From Planctomycetota bacterium (lineage in GTDB: Bacteria > Planctomycetota > B15-G4 > JADJEK01), in the NCBI GenBank assembly GCA_016795255.1, contig JAEUIB010000169.1, forward strand, positions 1 through 15,208: a DNA stretch of 15,208 bases, in the 5' to 3' direction. Shown here in pieces: positions 7,996-14,567 of the stretch. The notes beneath the pieces were generated by a model. The model saw nothing but the letters and a program-made list of their open reading frames with translations, did no database searches and was not told the DNA's origin. Every line of letters starts with the position of its first letter. Position 1 is the first letter of the stretch. The translations under genes were made by a program, and so were the position numbers.

Positions 7996-10026
7996 ATGGG
8001 GCGCGCACGTTGGATCGTGGGGTCGAGTGTCGCCGCGGTGACGATGATCGGGCCGATGTGTCCGTTCGCGCCTGCGCAGAGCATCCCGATGCCGTCGCTG
8101 TCCACGGACGCTGACGGGGGTGATGGTGGGAACGGCGGTGGCGATACGCAGCCGCCGAAGAAAGACGACGGCAACAAGCGCGATGGCTACGACGGTCCCG
8201 CGGACACGGTCGATCCGGGAAATCTCCCCGGCGGCGGCAAGCCACTCCCCGGGCCGGGCGGAGCGAACGGCGGCGTCGGCACCGGCGGTCGGGGCGGGGG
8301 ATCGCCGCAGCCGGGAAACGGTGGCGTGCCGGCGGTCGGTGGTACGCGGGGGCCGAACACCGGGGTCGGCGGCAAGAAGAACCGCGGCGAGACCGGAGCA
8401 TCGTGGCTCGCGTGGTGGCACGCGAATCGGGACGTCCATCTCGCGTTCGCCCGCGAGACCCTCGTCACGACCGGTCGGGCGGGGCTGCTCGTCGGCTCGG
8501 GACGCACGGAAGACGGCGTGACCGATGGCGCCGAGTCGTACGAGGCCCAAGCGAAGATCCTGTTCGGGCTGCGCAGCGTGCTCGACGCGAACGATGCGAG
8601 CGTCGTCGACGCGGCGGTCATCGCGATCGCGCGCTCGATCGAGCGCCGCTTGTCCGGACCGCTGCAGCGCGACATCGACACCGCGCTCGCGAGCAAACAT
8701 CGCGAGGTCCGACGCTCCGCGGTGATCGCGCTCGGGGTCCTCGCGATCGACGACGCGGCCGATCGGTTGCGCGTCGTGCTCGATGGAGGTTCGAAGGCGC
8801 GGACGATCTGCGGCGGCAAGGAACCGACGGCGGTCGACCGAGGTCTCGCGGCGATGAGCCTCGGCTTGTTGTCCGATCGCACCTCGGTCCCGATGTTCAC
8901 TGCGCAACTCGCACGCGCGAAGAAGCTCGATCGCGAACACGCCGCAGGACTCGTCCTCGGCGCGGGCGCATTCCAGACGGAACGCGAGGCCGTCGCGGTC
9001 GCCGTCGGTTCGTTGCTCGACGACGAGGAGATCCAGAGCGACGTCCGCGCGCTGGCACCGATCGCCCTCGGCCGCCTCGGAAGCGCCGCGCAGCCGTTCG
9101 TCCCGAAGCTGCTGCGCATGACGACCGATCGCGACACCGATCTACGTGTTCGCCATTCGAGCGTCATCACCCTCGGTCGGTTGTGCGGCCCCGACGACCG
9201 CGAGGTCATCGACGGCCTGATCGAACTCGTCGTCGAAGCGACCGACGGGGACATCCGCCGCGCGGCCGTCGTCGCGCTCGGCGAAGCGCTGTCGACGCCG
9301 TCGGACCGCGACGATCCGACGGCGATCGCGCGCGCGTCGAAGACGCTGTGCCGCGCGCTCGAGCGGCCGAAGAGTCGCGAGGACCTGCCGTGGATCGCGT
9401 TCGGATCCGCATTGTTCGTGCGTTCCCGCGGCAACGACGTGCCCGCGCGCGTCGACGTCGTGATGCGGCTGCGCGACGCGTTCACCGATACGTCCGACCC
9501 GGAATTGAAGGCGGCGTTCGCGCTGGCGCTCGGACTCGCGCGCGACCGCGAGTCGATCACGAGCCTGACCGAACTGGTGTCGACCGCCAACGTCTCCTTG
9601 GTGCGCGGTGCCGCGGCCGAAGGGCTCGGCATGCTCGGAGACCTCGAAGTCGGCGACGCACTGCGCGAGCAGCTCGCGCGTGAGCGCGACGAGGAGGTCT
9701 GTGATTCGTTGGCGCTCGGCCTCGGCGCACTCGGCGATCGTCGGGCGACCGACGCCGTCATCGAGCGCATGCGGACCGCGGACTCGACGCGAACGTGCAC
9801 GTCGATGGCGCTGGCGCTCGGCCGACTGCGCGATCCGCGCGCGGTCGACGCGCTGCTGTCCGTCGCACGCGACGCGAACCAGCCGGGAGTCGCGCGCACC
9901 ATGGCGTGTACGGCGCTCGGCCTGATCGGCGAACGCGCCGCCACGCGGTGGAACACGCCGTTCTGCGCGGGCGCGAACGTCGCGATCCGCTTCGAAGTCC
10001 AAACGGCGATGCAGGCGATCCCGTGA
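7996..10026 (+). CDS. HEAT1: secreted HEAT-repeat protein, first of three tandem paralogues
   Basis: A 676-residue protein of unknown function. Residues 1-27 form a signal peptide (basic GRAR start, hydrophobic core, cleavage likely after APA). Residues about 36-126 are a Gly/Pro-rich, probably disordered linker. A tryptophan motif follows (W137, W140, W141, N144, R145, D146), then about a dozen HEAT-type helical pairs, recognisable by recurring ALG, LGLL and ALGRL blocks. The repeats are interrupted near residues 456-466 by ERPKSREDLPW. The protein ends in RWNTPFCAGAN with W652, 24 residues from the C-terminus. There are no catalytic motifs; HEAT solenoids bind proteins or other ligands. ATG 7996 is preferred over the in-frame GTG 7969, which would put nine extra residues before the basic leader. 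MCPF is not a lipobox, so a lipoprotein is unlikely. It is closest to HEAT2, sharing for example MSLGLLSDRTSVP and GLVLGAGAF. Confidence 0.9.
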   Translation: MGRARWIVGSSVAAVTMIGPMCPFAPAQSIPMPSLSTDADGGDGGNGGGDTQPPKKDDGNKRDGYDGPADTVDPGNLPGGGKPLPGPGGANGGVGTGGRGGGSPQPGNGGVPAVGGTRGPNTGVGGKKNRGETGASWLAWWHANRDVHLAFARETLVTTGRAGLLVGSGRTEDGVTDGAESYEAQAKILFGLRSVLDANDASVVDAAVIAIARSIERRLSGPLQRDIDTALASKHREVRRSAVIALGVLAIDDAADRLRVVLDGGSKARTICGGKEPTAVDRGLAAMSLGLLSDRTSVPMFTAQLARAKKLDREHAAGLVLGAGAFQTEREAVAVAVGSLLDDEEIQSDVRALAPIALGRLGSAAQPFVPKLLRMTTDRDTDLRVRHSSVITLGRLCGPDDREVIDGLIELVVEATDGDIRRAAVVALGEALSTPSDRDDPTAIARASKTLCRALERPKSREDLPWIAFGSALFVRSRGNDVPARVDVVMRLRDAFTDTSDPELKAAFALALGLARDRESITSLTELVSTANVSLVRGAAAEGLGMLGDLEVGDALREQLARERDEEVCDSLALGLGALGDRRATDAVIERMRTADSTRTCTSMALALGRLRDPRAVDALLSVARDANQPGVARTMACTALGLIGERAATRWNTPFCAGANVAIRFEVQTAMQAIP

Positions 10027-10062
10027 GAGTTCCCGTTCGACCGAGTTCGATCGTGTCGGCGC

Positions 10063-10076
10063 CCCTCTCGCGAGGG
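10063..10076 (+). other. Short GC hairpin between HEAT1 and HEAT2
   Basis: CCCTC (10063-10067) pairs with GAGGG (10072-10076) around a TCGC tetraloop in the 83-nt gap. There is no T-run after it, so it is not a convincing intrinsic terminator. It might stabilise or attenuate a HEAT1-HEAT2 transcript, or be chance. Confidence 0.2.
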
Positions 10077-10098
10077 CACGGCGGATCCGCGGTCAGCT

Positions 10099-10105
10099 AG
10101 GAGAG
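10099..10105 (+). promoter_or_regulatory. Ribosome binding site of HEAT2
   Basis: AGGAGAG ends 4 nt before ATG 10110, giving 6 nt between the AGGAG core and the start codon. It is a good Shine-Dalgarno match and supports this start. Confidence 0.75.
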
Positions 10106-10109
10106 TTCG

Positions 10110-12089
10110 ATGTCCACTCCGTTCGACGCGTTCGTGCGTGCCCTGTTGCTCGCGGGCTTGGCCGCCTTGCTGCTCGTTCCCGAAGGCCTCGGACACGGCG
10201 GGGGAGGCGGGGGAGGGGGTACGGCCAGCTGTGGTTGGGCGATCAACAAAGTTCCGGGTCCACCGCAGGACCCCCAGACTCCGACGCCCGACCCCGGGAC
10301 CACGACCGGCGGAGGCAGCAAGCCGAAGCCGAAGGCGCCCGAGACGAGGAGCGGACGGGGCCCGACGACTCCGCCGGCCGGTCCCGCGACCGGAGGGCCG
10401 AAAACGGTCACGTCCGGCGCTGGTGCCAAGAAGCGCCGCGCGGAGACGGGAGCGACCTGGCTCGAGTGGTGGCACGCGAACCGCGACGTGTTCTTCGCGC
10501 AGCTCTTCGCATCCGACGATGCGATCACCGGCCGCGAGGGGATGTTGAACGGCGTCGGGCGGACCGACGACGGAGGTGCCGACGCCGCAGCGTTGTTCGA
10601 AGCCCAGAGCAAGATCCTGTTCGGTCTCCGCGGCGTCCTCGACGATGCGGAGTCCGAGGTCGTCGACTCGGCCGTGATCGCGATCGCGCGCTCGGTCGAT
10701 CCGCGGTTCGCGGCGCCGTTGGCGAAGGACCTGGCGAGCGCGCTGCGCAGCGACGTGCGAACCGTCCGGCAATCCGCGATCCTCGCGTTCGGAATGCTCG
10801 CGACCGACGACGCGGCGACGACGCTCCGCACGGTGCTCGAGGGTGGCGGTCCGGCTCGAGCGCTGTGCGGCGGCCACGACGTCGACGACGTCGATCGTGG
10901 GTTCGCTGCGATGAGCCTGGGATTGCTGTCCGATCGCACCTCGGTGCCGGCGTTCGTCGAGCAACTCACGGCGATCGCGGGCTCGCGGAACATCGGACGA
11001 GAGCTGGCGGCGGGACTTGTGCTCGGAGCCGGCGCGTTCACGACGGACCGGGAAGCGATGGCCATCTCGCTCGGCGGACTGATGGACGATCCCAAGGTGC
11101 CGCGCGAGATCCGCGCGCTGGTGCCGGTGTCGCTCGCTCGCCTCGGCGAGGCCGCGTCGCCATTCGTTCCGCGCTTGTTGATGATCACGGGCGAGCGTGA
11201 TCTCGACCTCGAACTGCGGCAATCGGCGCTGATCGCGCTCGGCCGGATGTGCTCGAACGCCGATCGTGAAGTCGTCGCCGCGTTGCGCGCGACGGCCGCG
11301 AACGCGACCGATGCCGATCTGCGGCACGCGGCGCTGATCGCGCTCGGCGAGATCACGGCGCGTCGGACCGCCGAGGCGGAAGAGATCGACGCCGCGGTGA
11401 TCGAGACGTTCGAGCGGGCGATCGAGCGACCGAAGAGCCGCAGCGACGTCGCATGGGCGGCGCTCGGCGCCGGTCAGTGCGTGCGAGCGCGCTCGGCGAC
11501 GTCGCCCGAACACATCGCGTTGACGACTCGGCTGCTGACGCTGCTCGAGGAAACGAGCGATCCCGAGACGAAAGGTGTCGTCGCGTTGTCGTTGGGGTTG
11601 GCGCGGGCCACGAACGCGACCGATGCGCTGTCGGCGCTGGCGACGACGTCCGACGTCGGGATGCTGCGTGCGTGCGCGGCCGAGGGCTTGGCGCTGATCG
11701 GCGATCCGGCGGCGGCGGACGTCGTGCGGGACCAACTCGCACGCGAGTTCGACGACGCGGCGAGCGCGTCGCAGGCGCTGGCGCTCGGCGTTCTCGGCGA
11801 TCGTCGCGCGACGAAGCTGCTGATCGAGCGCATCGGCGGCCACCAGTCCGCGCGGACGCTGGTCGCGAGCGCGCTGGCGCTCGGGCGTCTGCGGGATCCG
11901 GCTGCGGTGGACCCGTTGCTCGAGCTCGCTCGGGACGAGTCCAGGCCGGCCGTTGCGCGGGGCTTCGCGGCGATCGCACTCGGCCTGATCGGCGAACGGT
12001 CGCCGGTCCGCTGGAACTCGCGGTTCTGCGTCGGCACGAATCCGGGCCTCGATTTCGACGTCCAGAGCGAGGTCATGGACATCCTCTAA
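10110..12089 (+). CDS. HEAT2: secreted HEAT-repeat protein, second tandem paralogue
   Basis: A 659-residue protein of unknown function. The leader has a leucine-rich core (ALLLAGLAALLLVP) with probable cleavage after GLG (residue 28), which would leave HGGGGGGGG as the new N-terminus. A Gly/Pro/Thr-rich linker runs to about residue 110. The tryptophan motif is W117, W120, W121, N124, R125, D126, within ATWLEWWHANRD. HEAT repeats then fill most of the chain, broken at 439-449 by ERPKSRSDVAW. The end is RWNSRFCVGTN with W635, again 24 residues from the C-terminus, finishing in MDIL. HEAT1 and HEAT2 align over nearly the whole repeat region with few gaps and share cysteines in CGG (before the DRG-F/L-AAMSLGLL block), in R-L/M-C and in FC-x-G-x-N. 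The start is fixed by AGGAGAG. With an 83-nt gap and no strong terminator, co-transcription with HEAT1 is likely. Confidence 0.9.
   Translation: MSTPFDAFVRALLLAGLAALLLVPEGLGHGGGGGGGGTASCGWAINKVPGPPQDPQTPTPDPGTTTGGGSKPKPKAPETRSGRGPTTPPAGPATGGPKTVTSGAGAKKRRAETGATWLEWWHANRDVFFAQLFASDDAITGREGMLNGVGRTDDGGADAAALFEAQSKILFGLRGVLDDAESEVVDSAVIAIARSVDPRFAAPLAKDLASALRSDVRTVRQSAILAFGMLATDDAATTLRTVLEGGGPARALCGGHDVDDVDRGFAAMSLGLLSDRTSVPAFVEQLTAIAGSRNIGRELAAGLVLGAGAFTTDREAMAISLGGLMDDPKVPREIRALVPVSLARLGEAASPFVPRLLMITGERDLDLELRQSALIALGRMCSNADREVVAALRATAANATDADLRHAALIALGEITARRTAEAEEIDAAVIETFERAIERPKSRSDVAWAALGAGQCVRARSATSPEHIALTTRLLTLLEETSDPETKGVVALSLGLARATNATDALSALATTSDVGMLRACAAEGLALIGDPAAADVVRDQLAREFDDAASASQALALGVLGDRRATKLLIERIGGHQSARTLVASALALGRLRDPAAVDPLLELARDESRPAVARGFAAIALGLIGERSPVRWNSRFCVGTNPGLDFDVQSEVMDIL
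10200..10219 (+). other. Dense G-run in the HEAT2 linker (possible G-quadruplex)
   Basis: Within 20 nt there are runs of G5, G2, G5 and G5 separated by single bases, encoding the poly-Gly start of the HEAT2 linker. The short second run means only a two-layer or bulged quadruplex could form. It lies 90 nt inside the gene, on the coding strand. Glycine codons alone explain it, but the choice of GGG/GGA over GGC is unlike the rest of the gene. Confidence 0.35.
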
Positions 12090-12132
12090 GAGGCCGTGGC
12101 GCGACCGCAGCGTCGCCCGTCGACCCAACGCG

Positions 12133-12176
12133 AACACCGGCCCGGCGTGGCGACCTCGCTACGCCGGGCCGGCGTT
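12133..12176 (+). terminator. Strong hairpin after HEAT2, terminator-like
   Basis: AACACCGGCCCGGCGT (12133-12148) pairs with ACGCCGGGCCGGCGTT (12161-12176) with a single A/C mismatch. The loop can pair further (GCG with CGC), leaving an ACCT tetraloop. It is followed by a pyrimidine stretch CCTTCCC but no true T-run. It is the strongest simple hairpin in the window, 43 nt after the HEAT2 stop, and probably ends the HEAT1-HEAT2 transcript. Confidence 0.65.
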
Positions 12177-12308
12177 CCTTCCCGGGGCGTGACGTGAACG
12201 CGCGTAAACACCGCAATCGGCGCGGTACGGCGTTTGCCTTCTTCCTTCCGTGTCCAAGGCAGTGCGTCCTCCCCCGCGCGCGCTCGCCTTCGAAGGGAAG
12301 TTCCGACC

Positions 12309-14267
12309 ATGAACAATCGCTTGGCCATCTCTTTGGCGGCGGGGGTGCTGTTCGCTCTCGCGCCCGATGTCTACCCCCACGGCGGGCAGTACCCGGGACC
12401 GCCCGACACCGTTCCGCCGGTCGACGGCCCCGGGCCGAACACGGGCGGTCCGAACACCGGTGGGCCGACGACCGGCAAGCCCGGCGGTCCGGTCACGCCG
12501 GGTGGGCGTGGACCGACGACCCCGGGCGGCGGTCCGCTCACGGGCGGCGGCGGACCGCCGCGCGGTGGTCCGTCGACCGGGACGGGCAAGAAGAACAAGC
12601 TGACGGTCGACGTGGGGAGTTGGACGTTCTGGTGGGACGTCAACAAGGACCCGTACCTCGACCTGCGACGCGCGTTGGCTCGTCAGCGGACCTCGACCGG
12701 AACGCTCGGCGTGATGAACGGCGTCGGCCGATCGCTGCGCGATGCGGGCACGAATCGCCCGTCCGACGAGCTCATCCAATCGCAGATCGTCCCGTTGCTG
12801 CGTGAAGCGATGCGCGACCAGGATGCGGACGTCGCCGACTCGGCGGCGTTGGCGCTCGGACGCGTGCTGAACGCGGCCGGTGGCGAGACCGCGCTCGCGG
12901 ATCTGACCGAATCCCTGAAGAGCCCGTACCAGTCGGTCAAGCAGGCCTCCGTGCTCGCGATGGGGCTGCTCGATCGTCGGGACGCGACGCCGTTGCTCGG
13001 CGAAATCCTCCGGGACACCGACGCCGGACAGAAGGCGGCCGGCGGCGGATCCATCGACACCACGACGCGCGGCTTCGCGGCGATCTCGCTCGGCTTGATC
13101 GGCGATGCGGCCAGCGTGCCGATGTTGATCGAGGTCGCGCGCAAGACCGACGACACGCAGCGGGACGTGCGTTCGTCGGCGATCTCGGCGCTCGGTCTGT
13201 TCGAGGACGAGCGCGACTCGATCGTCGCGGCTCTCGCCGAACTGCTGCGCGACGAGTCCATGGTCGCCGACATCCGCGGCATGATCCCGGTCGCGCTCGC
13301 GCGCCTCGGGCAGGCCGCGGAGCCGACGGTTCCCCAACTGCTCGATCTCGCGAACGGCAAGCGCACACCGAACGAGGTGGCGCAGTCGTGCGTGATCGCG
13401 CTCGGGCGCATCGCGTCGCCGATGGACGCGGAAGTCGTCGACTTCCTCCGTCGCACGATGAACGGCCACAGCGACGTCCACATGCGCCACTTCGCGCTGA
13501 TGGCGTTGGCCGACATCGGTGTGAAGGCGGTGCAGGCGCGCGAAACGCCCGGCATGGAAGAGGCGGCGAACGACTTGGCGAAGGCTCTGATGCGGCAGTT
13601 CGCTCGACCCGAGTACAAGATCGACCGTCCGTGGGGAGCGCTCGCGCTCGGCGTCGTCGCGCGCGACATGCCCGATCACTCGGAGCTCCGCGCGGACATG
13701 GCGCGTGTCGTCCGCGACGAGTTCGAGTCGCAGAACGACCCGACGCAGCGCGCGGCCTGCGCGATCGGACTCGGTCTGATGCGGTCGCAGCACGACGGTG
13801 AAGCGATGCTCGCGGTGCTGATGCAGAACCCGCCGGCGCAACTGCGCGGGTACCTCGCCGTCGCGCTCGGCATGATCGACTATCGGCCCGCGGCGGACTT
13901 CCTCCGCGCGCAGGTGATCGTCGAGACCGACGACACGGCGCGTCTGCAGTACGCGACCGGCCTCGGTTTGCTCGGCGACACGCGAGCGGTGCCGGATCTG
14001 GTCAAGGCCCTGCAGGAAGCGTCGACGCTGTCCGAGACGTTGTCGTACTCGCGCGCGATCGGCCTGATCGGCGATGCGAGCGCGGTGCCGGCGCTGATCG
14101 AGCTCGCGTCGAACCGCAAGAGCGCGGGACTCGCGCGCGGCTTCGCGTGCGTGGCGCTCGGCCTGCTCGGTGAGAAGACGGAGATGTACTGGAACACGCC
14201 GCTGTCCGTCGACACGAACTACCGGCTCGCGATCCGCGCGCAGCAGGAGATCCTCGACATCCTGTGA
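12309..14267 (+). CDS. HEAT3: secreted HEAT-repeat protein, third and most divergent paralogue
   Basis: A 652-residue protein of unknown function. The leader MNNRLAISLAAGVLFALA is a signal peptide with a canonical AxA site after residue 18; the next residues include HGGQYPGPPDTVPP. A Gly/Pro/Thr-rich linker (to about residue 95) carries three GP[NT]TG units. The tryptophan motif is W105, W108, W109, N112, K113, D114, then NGVGRSLRD (compare NGVGRTDD in HEAT2). HEAT repeats follow, with the mid-protein break ARPEYKIDRPW (432-442), and the end YWNTPLSVDTN with W628, 24 residues from the C-terminus, finishing in LDIL. Unlike HEAT1 and HEAT2 it has Ala, Ala and Ser at the three shared cysteine positions. 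ATG 12309 is chosen for the signal peptide. An in-frame TTG at 12234 would precede the leader with 25 Arg-rich residues. AAGGGAAG at 12293-12300 may be a weak ribosome binding site. It is probably its own transcription unit. Confidence 0.9.
   Translation: MNNRLAISLAAGVLFALAPDVYPHGGQYPGPPDTVPPVDGPGPNTGGPNTGGPTTGKPGGPVTPGGRGPTTPGGGPLTGGGGPPRGGPSTGTGKKNKLTVDVGSWTFWWDVNKDPYLDLRRALARQRTSTGTLGVMNGVGRSLRDAGTNRPSDELIQSQIVPLLREAMRDQDADVADSAALALGRVLNAAGGETALADLTESLKSPYQSVKQASVLAMGLLDRRDATPLLGEILRDTDAGQKAAGGGSIDTTTRGFAAISLGLIGDAASVPMLIEVARKTDDTQRDVRSSAISALGLFEDERDSIVAALAELLRDESMVADIRGMIPVALARLGQAAEPTVPQLLDLANGKRTPNEVAQSCVIALGRIASPMDAEVVDFLRRTMNGHSDVHMRHFALMALADIGVKAVQARETPGMEEAANDLAKALMRQFARPEYKIDRPWGALALGVVARDMPDHSELRADMARVVRDEFESQNDPTQRAACAIGLGLMRSQHDGEAMLAVLMQNPPAQLRGYLAVALGMIDYRPAADFLRAQVIVETDDTARLQYATGLGLLGDTRAVPDLVKALQEASTLSETLSYSRAIGLIGDASAVPALIELASNRKSAGLARGFACVALGLLGEKTEMYWNTPLSVDTNYRLAIRAQQEILDIL
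12432..12476 (+). repeat. Three 15-bp tandem units in the HEAT3 linker (GP[NT]TG)
   Basis: Units at 12432, 12447 and 12462 encode GPNTG, GPNTG and GPTTG (residues 42-56). HEAT1 has one GPNTG near the end of its linker, so the pentapeptide is part of the family's linker vocabulary. The units differ at wobble positions, so they are not a fresh slippage product. Confidence 0.6.
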
Positions 14268-14280
14268 CGTGAAGCCAGCG

Positions 14281-14307
14281 GGCGGCCCGTGGTGAACGCG
14301 GGCCGCC
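14281..14307 (+). terminator. Hairpin after HEAT3, possible terminator
   Basis: GGCGGCCCG (14281-14289) pairs perfectly with CGGGCCGCC (14299-14307) around a 9-nt loop, 13 nt after the HEAT3 stop. There is no following T-run. It could end HEAT3 transcription or stabilise the 3' end. It is separate from the much longer inverted repeat that starts 6 nt later. Confidence 0.5.
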
Positions 14308-14312
14308 GACCG

Positions 14313-14548
14313 CGAACTCCGGGACGACTGAGAGGCCGTGAAGAAATCCCGCGCGGCGTCGGAACGGCTGCGAACGACGATCGCTTCGCCGGATTGCCTC
14401 ACCGACTCTTTCCATTGAGTCGCCTCAGCAATCCTCCTCGCGCTCGCCGTTCTCGCTCGTGCCGCCGCTCGCGGGGGATTTCTTCACGGCCTCTGAGGGA
14501 CCGGTGTGCACTTGGTGCGCGCCTGTCCCTCAGTCGTCCCGGAGTTCG
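14313..14548. repeat. Long imperfect inverted repeat, about 236 nt, with side hairpin; possible structured RNA or palindromic element
   Basis: The outer 38 bases of the left arm are perfectly complementary to the right arm: 14313-14330 pairs with 14531-14548 and 14331-14350 with 14475-14494. The right arm is interrupted by a 36-nt block (14495-14530) that folds on itself. Inside, 14351-14390 and 14435-14474 continue to pair imperfectly (for example GCG with CGC, CGGCG with its complement, GAACG with CGTTC). The tip is GGATTGC (14391-14397) with GCAATCC (14428-14434) and CGACTC (14403-14408) with GAGTCG (14417-14422) around loop TTTCCATT. The whole is one rod with an 8-nt cap and one lateral arm. 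It fills the gap between HEAT3 and the DUF488 gene. The frame upstream of the DUF488 start is open here but Arg-rich, as expected of non-coding GC-rich DNA. I do not recognise it as a known RNA or transposon end. Confidence 0.85.
14495..14531. repeat. Side hairpin in the right arm of the long inverted repeat
   Basis: GAGGGAC (14495-14501) pairs with GTCCCTC (14525-14531). After one C/T mismatch, GGTGTGCAC (14503-14511) pairs with GTGCGCGCC (14515-14523) through two G-T wobbles, leaving a TTG loop. It has no counterpart in the left arm, so the large structure becomes a three-way junction with almost no unpaired bases. C14531 could pair in either helix. Confidence 0.8.
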
Positions 14549-14567
14549 TCCCCGGTACGCTCCGGAC

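Noticed and set aside
7971..8000. GTTCGA(A)C motifs resembling tRNA T-arms
   Set aside because: The flanking bases do not form a 5-bp T-stem, and no acceptor, D-arm or anticodon stem can be drawn around them.
3090..8177. A 5-kb open frame on the - strand (1,695 codons)
   Set aside because: It runs antisense to the well-supported ABC and GH51 genes, is rich in Arg, Asp and His in the manner of GC-rich shadow frames, and shows no domain.
8187..14402. Two further long - strand open frames (8187-12137 and 12159-14402)
   Set aside because: They mirror the three HEAT genes; the translation is low-complexity Arg/Asp/His-rich sequence without motifs, while the + strand has signal peptides and conserved repeats.
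14313..14548. Retron, integron attC or CRISPR explanation of the long inverted repeat
   Set aside because: There is no reverse transcriptase, integrase or cas gene in the window, no attC core ends, and no direct repeats with spacers. Genes outside the window cannot be judged.
14289..14567. N-terminal extension of the DUF488 protein to GTG 14289
   Set aside because: The added residues are Arg-rich, absent from the family as I know it, and lie across the inverted repeat; the domain begins right after ATG 14568.
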